A stretch of 64,000 nt of DNA, from positions 62,001 to 126,000 of the forward strand of contig NZ_JBBOOK010000001.1 of the NCBI RefSeq assembly GCF_038003045.1, read 5' to 3'. The stretch is from Sporosarcina sp. FSL W7-1349. Lineage in GTDB: Bacteria; Bacillota; Bacilli; Bacillales_A; Planococcaceae. Below are positions 44,222 through 52,449 of this stretch, piece after piece; the first letter of the stretch is position 1, and each line of letters starts with the position of its first letter. The position numbers were made by a program, and so were the translations under genes. The notes below the pieces were generated by a model, which ran no database searches, had not been told where the DNA came from, and saw only the letters and a program-made list of their open reading frames with translations.

Positions 44222-44836
44222 GTGTTTTTCTTACAGAAAGCGATCCGGATTATATTGGGCAGTGTCTTGGTGGCGGTCGGCATCAATTACTTTCTGTTGC
44301 CATTCAATTTGCTGGAAGGCGGTGCACTGGGCATCAGCCTTATTTTCCATTACCTCTATGACATTAAAGTCGGCCTGACTTTTTTGCTCATCAGTCTACC
44401 GATTTTTTTCCTGGCTTGGATGTACTACCGTCCCTTTTTTTACAATGGCATTCATGGGATGTTGCTGTCGTCGGTTATCATCGATATGTTCTATCCGCTT
44501 CGTGAATGGGGCGCAGCTCATGCCGTATCTCCTTTATTAAGCGCTGCGGGTGGGGGGATTTTGATCGGAATCGGTGTTGGTTTCATGCTTCGTTCGGATA
44601 TTAGTATCGGCGGGACGGATCTGCTTGCCCAGATGATTGCCAGAAAGTTGAAGATCAATTCGGGCGTGATGATTTTCTGTTTTGATATCTTGGTCGTCAC
44701 TGTCGGAAGCCTTGTCCTCCAATCCGCCTCCATCCTGCTGTCAGTGACAACAGTGCTATCGGTTGGTGTGACAGCGAGTTTATTAGTAGCGGCGCCTTCC
44801 TTTCGACGGGAAAGGCTCCATTATCGGAATCATTAA
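44222..44836 (+). CDS. YitT-family membrane protein, short form
   Basis: A 204-residue protein with five to six membrane segments (ILGSVLVAVGINYFLLPFNL, LEGGALGISLIFHYLYDI, AAGGGILIGIGVGFMLRSD, GGTDLLAQMIARKLKINSG). The YitT/DUF161 core is present but the usual C-terminal DUF2179 domain (about 80 residues) is absent. GTG 44222 follows AGGTGGGG. Function of the family is unknown. Confidence 0.82.
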   Translation: MFFLQKAIRIILGSVLVAVGINYFLLPFNLLEGGALGISLIFHYLYDIKVGLTFLLISLPIFFLAWMYYRPFFYNGIHGMLLSSVIIDMFYPLREWGAAHAVSPLLSAAGGGILIGIGVGFMLRSDISIGGTDLLAQMIARKLKINSGVMIFCFDILVVTVGSLVLQSASILLSVTTVLSVGVTASLLVAAPSFRRERLHYRNH

Positions 44837-44940
44837 CAAGCCATGCGAGGAAAAAGCTGAAAATACCCTGCAATTCCAAAAAATGCGGTATACTGAATCT
44901 ACTGTGTTTTCTAGAATTAAGAAAGAATGTGGGGTATCAA

Positions 44941-46158
44941 ATGACAACAACTACAGAAAGCAATAAGCTCGGAAACCCCGTCTATCCGATCATGTTTGCG
45001 ATCGGCGGTGTCCATCTGCTCAATGATTCGCTCCAATCTGTCATTCCCGCAATGTTCCCGGTTTTGGAGGAAGCAAGAGGCTTGACGTTCAAACAGCTCG
45101 GGTTCATTTCCTTTGCGCTGAATATGGTGGCTTCTGTTTTACAGCCGGTCGTCGGCTATTACAGTGACCGGAAACCGCGTCCGTACGCGTTGCCGATCGG
45201 GATGACATTCTCCTTGGTTGGAATCGGGGCGCTGGCTTTCGCCCCCGAATATTGGATGATTCTATTGTCGGTTATCTTCCTCGGATTCGGATCCGCTGTC
45301 TTTCATCCAGAAGGCTCCCGGGTTTCCTTCATGGCGGCGGGATCGAAGCGCGGACTTTCCCAATCGATTTATCAGGTTGGTGGAAATTCCGGACAGGCAT
45401 TGGCGCCTTTGATCAGTGCCTTCATCCTTGTGCCGCTCGGGCAAAAAGGGGCGGCCTTGTTCATGGTAGTGGCGGCAGTCGCCATTTTCATTCTGTCGAA
45501 AATTTCAGCCTGGTATAAGCAGCAATTGGAACAGGAGAAGTTGAATAATCGCAAGAAGGTCCTTTTATCGTCCATGGCTAACTTGACGAAAAAGCAAGTC
45601 GGCATTGCATTGACCTTGCTGTTGATGGTCATTTTTGTTCGTTCCTTTTATGTAACGAATATCACGAACTTTTACATATTCCATTTGATGAGAGAATACG
45701 GGCTCGCCATCGACAAGGGACAACTGATTATCTTCCTGTTTTTGGCACTTGGCGCGGTCGGAACCTTTTTCGGCGGCCCGATGGCGGATCGGATCGGACG
45801 CAAGAACGTCATTGTCCTGTCCATTGCCGCTCCGATTCCACTGACCCTATTATTGCCCTATGCTCCGTTATGGGCAGTCATCATCCTGCTCATTGCCATT
45901 GGATTCTTTATCATGCTCAGCTTCTCGGTCACGGTTGTCTATGCACAAGAACTCGTACCGAGTAAAATCGGAATGATGGCCGGTTTGACCGTTGGATTAG
46001 CGTTCGGCATGGGGGCAATCGGCGCAGTCGTCATCGGAATTTTAATGGATGAAATCGGCATCTATATGACGATGATCATTATCTCCTTTCTACCGATTCT
46101 CGGACTCGTCGGTCTCGCCTTACCACGGGACGGCAAAATTACAGCAGCAAACGGGTAA
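44941..46158 (+). CDS. MFS exporter, fosmidomycin-resistance (Fsr) type
   Basis: A 405-residue transporter with twelve membrane segments. FAIGGVHLLNDSLQSVIPAM, GYYSDRKPRPYALPIGM, FGSAVFHPEGSRVSFMA and GGPMADRIGRKNVI are typical of the Fsr branch. It should export a hydrophobic drug or metabolite with protons. ATG 44941 follows GTGGGG. A strong terminator follows, then repeat array V. Confidence 0.85.
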   Translation: MTTTTESNKLGNPVYPIMFAIGGVHLLNDSLQSVIPAMFPVLEEARGLTFKQLGFISFALNMVASVLQPVVGYYSDRKPRPYALPIGMTFSLVGIGALAFAPEYWMILLSVIFLGFGSAVFHPEGSRVSFMAAGSKRGLSQSIYQVGGNSGQALAPLISAFILVPLGQKGAALFMVVAAVAIFILSKISAWYKQQLEQEKLNNRKKVLLSSMANLTKKQVGIALTLLLMVIFVRSFYVTNITNFYIFHLMREYGLAIDKGQLIIFLFLALGAVGTFFGGPMADRIGRKNVIVLSIAAPIPLTLLLPYAPLWAVIILLIAIGFFIMLSFSVTVVYAQELVPSKIGMMAGLTVGLAFGMGAIGAVVIGILMDEIGIYMTMIIISFLPILGLVGLALPRDGKITAANG

Positions 46159-46166
46159 ACATGTGG

Positions 46167-46208
46167 AAAACCTGTCTTCTTGGCTTCGGCTAAGGAGGCA
46201 GGTTTTTT
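46167..46208 (+). terminator. Terminator of the Fsr-like gene
   Basis: A 16-bp stem (AACCTGTCTTCTTGGC with GCTAAGGAGGCAGGTT, some G-T pairs), TTCG loop and six T. Confidence 0.92.
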
Positions 46209-46235
46209 GTTATGAAATGTGTGGGGACAGTGGTG

Positions 46236-46466
46236 CCGCCCTTAAGTTTGTCTTGCGTGCGCAAAGTCCGTGCCATGCGCTCATAAATTCCAGCCATTCG
46301 CTTATAAGTTCACGTTGTCCGCTCATAAGTCCATGTCACCCGCTTAAAAGTTCACGTTGTGCGCTCATAAGTCCTGCCGTTCGCTTATAAGCTTGCAAGT
46401 CCGCTCATAAGTCCATGTCGCCCGCTTATAAGTTTGCATTGTCCGCTCATAAATCCCAGCCGTGAG
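46236..46466. repeat. 21-nt repeat array with four-unit order (array V)
   Basis: Nine clear units, alternating CGCTCATAA and CGCTTATAA openings, starting at 46278, 46299, 46320, 46341, 46362, 46382, 46402, 46423 and 46444. The downstream halves show a four-unit cycle: TCCAGCC, TTCACGTTG, TCCATGTC, TTCACGTTG or relatives. The cycle lengths are 84 and 82. A degraded unit precedes 46278. CTTATAAG is an 8-bp palindrome inside every second unit. It lies between the Fsr terminator and the marR promoter. Confidence 0.92.
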
Positions 46467-46526
46467 CGCATCATTTCCCCCCGGACATCTTTCACCCCCA
46501 CACCAAGCTCAGCAAGAAGGAATTCC

Positions 46527-46555
46527 TTTACAAACTACGCAGACAGGAGTATACT
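46527..46555 (+). promoter_or_regulatory. marR-MFS promoter
   Basis: TTTACA (46527-46532), a 17-base spacer and TATACT (46550-46555); predicted start near 46562. Confidence 0.75.
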
Positions 46556-46562
46556 CAAGTAA

Positions 46563-46574
46563 TTACCTAGGTAA
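46563..46574. promoter_or_regulatory. Palindromic operator at the start of transcription
   Basis: TTACCTAGGTAA is a perfect 12-bp palindrome at the predicted +1 and 19 bases before the marR ATG. This is a classic position for autorepression by the MarR-family product of the first gene (inference). Confidence 0.75.
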
Positions 46575-46592
46575 ATAAAAGGAGATAAAATC

Positions 46593-46997
46593 ATGAATCC
46601 ACTTATTCACGAACTGTTTCAAAATACTCGCCTGATCAGCAGGGAATTGAACCAAGCGTTAAAAGCCCATGACTTATTTGCGGCACAATGGTCCGTCTTA
46701 TTCTGTGTTGACCAACATGGAGAGATGAGTTTGACGCAAATTTGGAAATACTTAAATGTGGAAGCGCCGACCATCACCCGGACCGTGAATCGACTGGAAG
46801 AACTCGGATGGCTGACGACGCATCCCGGAAAAGATAAACGCGAGAAGATTGTGCGATTATCCGAAATGGCTGAATCTAAGATTCCAGCTGTCAAAGAATC
46901 CGTCATTGAATTTGAACAAAGTGTTTTAAAAGGTATGTCCATAGAAGAACAGACAGTTTTAGCGCAATTGCTTAGAAAAATGACGAAAGGAAGTTGA
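46593..46997 (+). CDS. MarR-family transcriptional regulator
   Basis: A 134-residue winged-helix repressor. LTQIWKYLNVEAPTITRTVN is the DNA-recognition helix region, followed by the wing GWLTTHPGKDKREKIVRLSE. The ATG follows AAAAGGAGA. The palindrome in its leader and the MFS gene 8 bases downstream point to a self-regulated drug-efflux unit whose ligand is probably a pump substrate. Confidence 0.9.
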   Translation: MNPLIHELFQNTRLISRELNQALKAHDLFAAQWSVLFCVDQHGEMSLTQIWKYLNVEAPTITRTVNRLEELGWLTTHPGKDKREKIVRLSEMAESKIPAVKESVIEFEQSVLKGMSIEEQTVLAQLLRKMTKGS

Positions 46998-47004
46998 AGC
47001 TCGT

Positions 47005-48174
47005 TTGAGTAATAAAGAACCGATATGGACCAAACCTTTTATTAGTTTATTTGCCACTAACTTATCCATATTTATCGTATTTTATGGATTGGTTACCGTA
47101 TTGCCGTTGTATGCAAAGGAACAACTGAGCCGTACAGATGAAGAGGCCGGTTTATTGATGACCATTTTCATGATCTCGGCAATCCTTGTCCGCCCGTTCA
47201 CCGGAAAAATCCTGGATATCGTCGGGAAACGGAAGATGTTGGGGATCGGCCTCATTTTTTACGTAGTGTGTACATTCCTTTATTATTTCATCTTTCCGTT
47301 TGAGGGATTGCTGGTCATCCGTTTTGTGCAAGGTGTCTGGTTTAGTATCGTGTCGACGGCGACCATCTCATTAGCGGCGGATTATGTGCCGGAGAGTCGG
47401 CGGGGCGCCGGGCTTGGGTATTTTTCCATGTCCTTGAATCTGGCAGTTGTCATCGGTCCGTTTATCGCGTTGACCATTATTCAGTCTTTTTCCTTTGACA
47501 TATTCTTCATTCTCCTCAGTGTGCTCATGGCGATTGGCGCCTTGGCTTCCCTTACATTACCTCCTGAACCGGTCCAGCACCGGCCATCTGGTAAATTTAC
47601 AATCACTATTAATGATTTGTTTGAGAAAAAAGCTTTGCCTGTTGCCATTTTTGGCTGTGTCATCGCTTTTTCCTATGCAAGTGTTCTGTCCTATCTTTCG
47701 ATTTTCGCGCAGCAACAAGGATTGCTTGATTATGCAAGCATCTTTTTTGTCGTGTATGCGGCTGTGATGTTAATCAGCAGACCTTATACAGGAAGGCTTT
47801 TTGATGAAAAAGGACCAGCTTATGTCATCATCCCAGGTCTCATCTTCTTCATTATCGGCTTCTTCCTGCTTGCGGATGTGCATTCGGTCTTTGTCTTTTT
47901 GTTAGCGGGCGCATTCATCGGCTTTGGGTATGGATCTATTTTGCCGAGCATGCAGACTCTGGCGGTCCAATCCACAGATGCTTCACGAAGCGGTTATGCC
48001 ACGGCCACTTTCTATACCTTATTTGATTCGGGGATTGCGGTAGGTTCCTATGTGCTCGGTTTGATCGCCGTCTATACGGGGTACCAGACCGTCTATGTTT
48101 TATCTGCCGGAATCGTAATAATGGCACTACTTGGCTATTTGGCACTCGGAAAGAAAAAGAAGGCTTTTCGATAA
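47005..48174 (+). CDS. MFS transporter (drug:H+ antiporter-1 like)
   Basis: A 389-residue protein with twelve membrane segments; the loop 2-3 motif reads RPFTGKILDIVGKRKML and its second-half echo SRPYTGRLFDEKGPAYV. FVQGVWFSIVSTATISLAAD and ADYVPESRRGAGLGYFSMS are typical of this group. The TTG start at 47005 is 8 bases after the marR stop, within a GAAAGGAAG context. Substrate unknown. Confidence 0.88.
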   Translation: MSNKEPIWTKPFISLFATNLSIFIVFYGLVTVLPLYAKEQLSRTDEEAGLLMTIFMISAILVRPFTGKILDIVGKRKMLGIGLIFYVVCTFLYYFIFPFEGLLVIRFVQGVWFSIVSTATISLAADYVPESRRGAGLGYFSMSLNLAVVIGPFIALTIIQSFSFDIFFILLSVLMAIGALASLTLPPEPVQHRPSGKFTITINDLFEKKALPVAIFGCVIAFSYASVLSYLSIFAQQQGLLDYASIFFVVYAAVMLISRPYTGRLFDEKGPAYVIIPGLIFFIIGFFLLADVHSVFVFLLAGAFIGFGYGSILPSMQTLAVQSTDASRSGYATATFYTLFDSGIAVGSYVLGLIAVYTGYQTVYVLSAGIVIMALLGYLALGKKKKAFR

Positions 48175-48181
48175 ATTTTTT

Positions 48182-48214
48182 GGCTAGGTTCCTATGTGGG
48201 GAGCCTGGCTTTTT
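48182..48214 (+). terminator. Terminator of the marR-MFS unit
   Basis: GCTAGGTTCC pairs with GGAGCCTGGC, then five T. Confidence 0.85.
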
Positions 48215-48246
48215 CCACTTGACAAGAATTATTAGGGGGTGGCTTT

Positions 48247-48387
48247 TTGGACAGTTCTGCGATTTCGGTAGCTGTCATTCTGAACTGGAAACCCATCACC
48301 GTAAGGCCGGCGGATGTCCGTCAATTTAAACGGGTGAAGAGGGGAGTGAAAAAGAAGAAGGAACGGAAACCCAAACGGGAAAAATAG
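48247..48387 (+). CDS. Small very basic protein, 46 residues
   Basis: Short and unrecognised. The TTG at 48247 follows AGGGGGTGG and the frame ends at TAG 48385-48387, just before a strong terminator. It reads DSSAISVAVILNWKPITVRP and ends with a Lys/Arg-rich tail (RVKRGVKKKKERKPKREK). The basic tail suggests nucleic-acid or ribosome binding (inference). Signals at both ends support it, but conservation is untested. Confidence 0.45.
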   Translation: MDSSAISVAVILNWKPITVRPADVRQFKRVKRGVKKKKERKPKREK

Positions 48388-48403
48388 AGCCGATTGAGTA
48401 ATC

Positions 48404-48437
48404 AAAACGCCAGACAGCAATCGCGTCTGGCGTTTTT
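48404..48437. terminator. Bidirectional terminator
   Basis: A perfect 12-bp stem (AAAACGCCAGAC with GTCTGGCGTTTT) and an A/T flank on each side, between the small basic gene and the convergent phosphatase gene. Confidence 0.92.
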
Positions 48438-48866
48438 CTATTCCTTTTCATAGATGCGGATCAGAGCTTCCTTGAAAGGCTGCCTGATATTTACGTCCGG
48501 TGATATGGACATCACCTTTTGTTCCGCATCCATTACGGAATCGGCAAGTCCGAGTTGGAGTAAGACGGCTGCAGCTATCGTCCCGCCACGGCCCCGTCCT
48601 GTATTGCAATGAAAGTAGACGTTTTTCCCCGACTCGTAATCATCAATCACTTTTTGGACAGCTTCCTGGATAGACCCGTCCTGTCGTTCCACGTCATCGA
48701 CAATTGGTTGATGGACGCTGATTTCGGTTGATAAAGGCCCTTTCACTTCTGCCCGTAAATCATAAATCACGTCAATTTTCTCATTTTCGAGCAGCTCATC
48801 GATTGCATGGATGCCGCCGATGAAAATCCGATCATCGATCAATTGGCGGTAATTCGGAGATTCCAT
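48438..48866 (-). CDS. Dual-specificity / tyrosine phosphatase-like protein
   Basis: A 142-residue protein with the Cys-based phosphatase loop HCNTGRGRGG (C-x5-R), preceded by a strand-helix core (FIGGIHAIDELLENEKIDVI, YDLRAEV). This is the compact dual-specificity phosphatase fold. The target is unknown. ATG 48866 (MESPNYRQ) follows TCAGGAA; the frame extends 13 codons upstream without support. Confidence 0.82.
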   Translation of the reverse strand: MESPNYRQLIDDRIFIGGIHAIDELLENEKIDVIYDLRAEVKGPLSTEISVHQPIVDDVERQDGSIQEAVQKVIDDYESGKNVYFHCNTGRGRGGTIAAAVLLQLGLADSVMDAEQKVMSISPDVNIRQPFKEALIRIYEKE

Positions 48867-48950
48867 TTCCTGACACCTCATTTCATGACTCTGTTCAATA
48901 TCCATGATACAGTGAATAGGAGGGAATTCAAATAGGGAAGGAGAATTTCA

Positions 48951-49625
48951 ATGTGTGGGCGATTCACATTATTTGCTCCGTATTATGAAATAGTAAAACG
49001 TTTTGATATTGAATCTGCGTTTGAAGAAAGCGATTATGTACCTAGTTATAATATCGCTCCATCCCAACAGGTCGTCGCCATCCTAAATGACGGTGAAAAG
49101 AACCGGCTTGGCCATCTGAAATGGGGGCTGGTTCCGTCCTGGGCAAAAGAAGAAAAAATCGGTTATAAGATGATCAACGCCCGGGCAGAAACCGTCGCAG
49201 AAAAACCGAGTTATCGGAATGCGTTCAAGAAAAGAAGATGCATTCTTCCGGCGGATTCCTTTTATGAATGGCAACGGAAAGATGGTGATAAAATCCCGAT
49301 GCGCATCAAGTTGAAAGGTGACGGCCTCTTTGCAATCGCCGGCCTTTGGGAGGCATGGAGAAAGCCCGATGGCAGCATGCTCTATACATGTACAGCGATT
49401 ACGACTAAGCCGAATGGGTTGATGGAGCCGATCCATGATCGAATGCCTGTCATTTTACGGAAGGAAGATGAAGCAGCGTGGCTTGATCCAAAGAATGAGG
49501 ATATTCATTTCCTGGGAAATATGTTGAAACCATTTGATGAGGAACAAATGGAGGCGTATATCGTATCTTCGAATGTGAACTCGCCAAAAAACAATGAGGA
49601 ATCATTGATTATTCCAATATGTTGA
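48951..49625 (+). CDS. SRAP-family protein (YedK/HMCES-like)
   Basis: A 224-residue protein that crosslinks to and protects abasic sites in single-stranded DNA. The catalytic Cys2 follows the start Met (MCGRFTLF). The conserved Asn is in YNIAPSQ, the Glu in DSFYEW and the His in IHDRMPVIL. ATG follows AAGGAGAA. It lies 13 bases before a sirtuin gene in the same direction, so the two may share a transcript. Confidence 0.92.
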   Translation: MCGRFTLFAPYYEIVKRFDIESAFEESDYVPSYNIAPSQQVVAILNDGEKNRLGHLKWGLVPSWAKEEKIGYKMINARAETVAEKPSYRNAFKKRRCILPADSFYEWQRKDGDKIPMRIKLKGDGLFAIAGLWEAWRKPDGSMLYTCTAITTKPNGLMEPIHDRMPVILRKEDEAAWLDPKNEDIHFLGNMLKPFDEEQMEAYIVSSNVNSPKNNEESLIIPIC

Positions 49626-49638
49626 AGGGGGATTGGCA

Positions 49639-50349
49639 TTGTTAGCTGATTTGATGAAAAAATCTAATTATATTATTGTTTATTCTGGTGCAGGTATGTC
49701 CACGGAGAGCGGACTGCCCGATTTTCGATCTGCTAAAACAGGGCTATGGGAGAATGAAGATCCCGCGCAGGTGGCCAGCACGGAAGCGATGAACAAGGAC
49801 GTGGAACGTTTTTTTGAATTTTACAGGAAGCGTGTATTGGGAGTGAAAGACTGCCAGCCTCATATTGGGCATGAGCTGCTCGCGAAATGGGAGAGGGAAG
49901 GCATTATCCAAGGCATCATCACGCAAAATGTCGATGGCTTTCATTCGGTCGCCGGATCGGAAAATGTGATGGAACTGCACGGCACTCTACAAAAGGTTCA
50001 TTGCCAAACTTGCGGCAGGGAGTACGAGAATACACGGTATGAGGAGCAAGCTTATTATTGCGAATGCGGAGGAAAACTTCGACCTTCCGTCGTACTATTC
50101 GGCGAAATGTTGCCGGAGGAGACCTTTATGAAAGCGACTAGGGAAAGTGAACAAGCCGATTTGTTCATCGTCCTAGGCTCATCGCTGATCGTCACTCCCG
50201 CCAACCAATTCCCGCTAATTGCGAAAGAGACAGGAGCCAAGCTTGTCATCATCAATTTAGAGCCTACCTTATTCGACGGCTATGCGGATCTGGTCATCAA
50301 TGACCGGAAAATCGGGGAAGTGCTGGAGGAAGCCGATCAACAGTTATGA
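49639..50349 (+). CDS. NAD-dependent protein deacylase, Sir2 family
   Basis: A 236-residue sirtuin. The NAD site is YSGAGMSTESGLPDFRS, the catalytic region ITQNVDGFH and MELHGTLQKVHC (catalytic His), and the zinc site CQTCGREY with CECGG. LGSSLIVTPANQFP is also typical. It removes acyl groups from lysines in the cytoplasm. TTG 49639 lies 8 bases after AAGGGGG; the TTG two codons earlier is too close. It follows the SRAP gene closely. Confidence 0.93.
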   Translation: MLADLMKKSNYIIVYSGAGMSTESGLPDFRSAKTGLWENEDPAQVASTEAMNKDVERFFEFYRKRVLGVKDCQPHIGHELLAKWEREGIIQGIITQNVDGFHSVAGSENVMELHGTLQKVHCQTCGREYENTRYEEQAYYCECGGKLRPSVVLFGEMLPEETFMKATRESEQADLFIVLGSSLIVTPANQFPLIAKETGAKLVIINLEPTLFDGYADLVINDRKIGEVLEEADQQL

Positions 50350-50353
50350 ATGA

Positions 50354-50393
50354 AGAAAACCTGTCATCTGCCAAGTTTGCAGAGGACAGGTTT
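50354..50393. terminator. Bidirectional terminator
   Basis: AAACCTGTC and TCTGC pair with GCAGA and GACAGGTTT, between the sirtuin gene and the convergent DUF3298 gene. Confidence 0.8.
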
Positions 50394-50396
50394 CAT

Positions 50397-51011
50397 TCAC
50401 GTAAAGGACATCAACCGATCGAGTGGACCCTCCGGCTGAATAATGGTTTCCAAGTCTTTGATGGGAATTGGGAAGTAAGGAAACCCCCAATAATACGGGG
50501 TGATTTCATATAATTGGAAGTAGATGACGATGGAGGTGTCCGCCAGATAGAAATCCTGGTCCGGCCGAATCTCCTTAAATGGAGGGTCCAACAAATCGAC
50601 ATTCCAGCGTTGCATCTGCTTCCTAATGATCGAAGACAAAGTTTCTACATAAGGGCTGTCTTGTTTAAATAACTCCTTCAATGTATATTGCTTGCCGGTT
50701 TTCGTGTCGAAGGTCAAGGAACGGACGACCGTCATTCCGTGCGCTCCGCCTGTAAACGAGTAGACAATCAGGTTCAAGCTAAGAATGCCGCGTTCATTCG
50801 TCTTTACCTCATAACTGGCCAGCAATTCCACCAAGTTTTTATCGTAATAATCTAGGTCTATTAAGATTTGATTCAATAGCTCAATGATGGCATGGTTCAT
50901 TTTACTTTGTACTTCACTGTTTTCTAAATGGACGATAACAGGATAATAGACATTCACTTTGGGTGAAACATTCGGCAGTTTCCGGGTAACAATTGAAACA
51001 GGAAATTCCAT
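50397..51011 (-). CDS. DUF3298-type protein
   Basis: A 204-residue protein. SFTGGAHGMTVVRSLTFDTKTG, QYTLKELFKQDS and, near the end, DFYLADTSIVIYFQLYEITP match the DUF4163/DUF3298 module found in RsiV and PdaC. It lacks a signal peptide and membrane segment, unlike those relatives. ATG follows AAAGGGG. It lies 88 bases after the DUF62 gene on the same strand and may be read from the T-box promoter. Function unknown. Confidence 0.75.
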   Translation of the reverse strand: MEFPVSIVTRKLPNVSPKVNVYYPVIVHLENSEVQSKMNHAIIELLNQILIDLDYYDKNLVELLASYEVKTNERGILSLNLIVYSFTGGAHGMTVVRSLTFDTKTGKQYTLKELFKQDSPYVETLSSIIRKQMQRWNVDLLDPPFKEIRPDQDFYLADTSIVIYFQLYEITPYYWGFPYFPIPIKDLETIIQPEGPLDRLMSFT

Positions 51012-51099
51012 TCATAACCCCTTTCCTTCTCTGTCGAGTAATCCATCATATGACAGGCGGGCCGGATCTAATCAAAGAAATCCCCAATTTCTGCAAGAT

Positions 51100-51960
51100 T
51101 CAATCATACACCACTTTCGGTGCTGTCCGGATAATCACTTCCCAGTTCGTGCCGGTGCCGACACGGTAGGCGTCTGCAAATGAACCTTGGTTAATGGCGA
51201 TGCCCAAATTATCAAGGGAATTGATATAAAGAAGCGGTTCGCCGATATGGGAGTCGGCAAAGGAACGGCCGAATTTCAAAATGTTATTGTAGATCGTCCG
51301 CCCGTCCGTCGTAATGGAAACTTCATAGGAACTTCCATACGGGCCGGCAATGTCATTGAATTGAAGTCGGCTAATATTCGTCCACAAGTTGCCGAATGGC
51401 CGGTCGATGATGTCAACAATCCCGGTGATCACCTCGTCTTGAATTGTAGAGTTTTTCAAAGGAAGTTCGATCAAGGTCGCCGGGTCTGCAGCATTACCGA
51501 CATCCTCAAAACCAATGAGTCCGGCCGCCAAACGGGCACCCGTATAGGCGAAAATATCGCGTCCATGGAATGTATGAGATTCGCCTGATTTCGGAAGGCG
51601 GTTTTTCGTTTCATCGATGATCCGGACATCCGTGATGCCGACAAATCGTTTTAAATGGGTGAGCGTACCGTTATCCGGTGTGATAATCGTATGCCCATTT
51701 GCCGTCTTTGCGACGACTCCCCGCCGATCCGAGCCGACCCCCGGATCGACAATGGAAACGAAGACTGTGTCACTCGGCCAATATCCGACAGTTTGCAATA
51801 AACGGTAGGATGCTTCCCAAATATTATATTGGGGAATCTGGTGAGTGATTTCGAAAATCGGAATGCCCGGCTTCACCGAATTGGCGACTCCATGCATGGC
51901 ACTGACCGCGCCATCCCCTTTTCCGAAATCCGATTGAAATACCAATAAACCATTGTTCAT
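51100..51960 (-). CDS. S-adenosylmethionine hydroxide adenosyltransferase (DUF62)
   Basis: A 286-residue DUF62 protein. The N-terminal catalytic domain shows LVFQSDFGKGDGAVSAM, ITHQIPQYNIWEA, VFVSIVDPGVGSDRRGV and ITPDNGTLTHL; HTFHGRDIFAYTGARLA follows; the C-terminal beta domain holds NLGIAINQGSFADAY. The family hydrolyses SAM to adenosine and methionine with water as nucleophile; a branch is halogenase. The ATG follows GAGGAGTGG. It is preceded by a T-box leader, so its expression answers to a tRNA charging state, probably methionine. Confidence 0.88.
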   Translation of the reverse strand: MNNGLLVFQSDFGKGDGAVSAMHGVANSVKPGIPIFEITHQIPQYNIWEASYRLLQTVGYWPSDTVFVSIVDPGVGSDRRGVVAKTANGHTIITPDNGTLTHLKRFVGITDVRIIDETKNRLPKSGESHTFHGRDIFAYTGARLAAGLIGFEDVGNAADPATLIELPLKNSTIQDEVITGIVDIIDRPFGNLWTNISRLQFNDIAGPYGSSYEVSITTDGRTIYNNILKFGRSFADSHIGEPLLYINSLDNLGIAINQGSFADAYRVGTGTNWEVIIRTAPKVVYD

Positions 51961-51986
51961 CTACTTCCACTCCTCGCCAGCGTAAT

Positions 51987-52033
51987 AAAAAAATCCCGCC
52001 CTCTGCAATCATTCGATTGCAAAGGACAGGATC
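51987..52033 (-). terminator. T-box regulated terminator
   Basis: On the minus strand, ATCCTGTCCTTTGCAATC pairs with GATTGCAGAGGGCGGGAT (loop GAAT), then seven T. It overlaps the antiterminator region as in transcription-attenuating T-boxes. Confidence 0.92.
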
Positions 52034-52298
52034 GATTCCCGTGGTACCACCTTTGGTTCATTGCCCATTCACAAGGACAATCTCAGCAAGTGCAAAATCC
52101 GGTCCAACAGGATTTTAGACTTGTGGTATAGATAACGGATACCAAATCCCGCTGCCATCTACTAATGCGAATTAGCGCACGTTCAATGCAGAGCTCAGAG
52201 GCCATTTTCAAGTAGTAGTTTTCCGCTTCTTCTCAGCTATCGAAGCTCTCTGTAAGGAACCTTGCCACTTTACTTTTCTCTTCATCGCCAACTGTATT
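51987..52298 (-). promoter_or_regulatory. T-box riboswitch upstream of the DUF62 gene
   Basis: On the minus strand the leader has GATGAAGAGAAAAGTA (stem I, K-turn and loop-E side), a stem I of AAGTGG with CTACTT, the specifier loop GAAAATGGC (52209-52201), GAGCTC, and the conserved T-box AGGTGGTACCACGGG (about 52053-52039). The specifier reads AAT directly after GAA or ATG one base on. The antiterminator bulge TGGT predicts a tRNA with discriminator A, which fits tRNA-Met and not tRNA-Asn. A strong terminator follows. Confidence 0.92.
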
Positions 52299-52304
52299 AC
52301 CCAT

Positions 52305-52333
52305 AATTTACACGAATGCTCTTAGGGTGTCAA
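52305..52333 (-). promoter_or_regulatory. Promoter of the T-box transcript
   Basis: On the minus strand, TTGACA (52333-52328), a 17-base spacer and TAAATT (52310-52305). Start near 52298, giving a leader of about 340 bases before the DUF62 ATG. Confidence 0.75.
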
Positions 52334-52449
52334 ATTTTTCTTCAGCCCATCATGTAGTCAGGCATCTTCTGAGAACCGGCTTTGCTATTTTGTGGTAGAC
52401 TTTACAGAGGCAATCTCCTTGAATATCATATCGAGAAAAGGGTGGAAAT

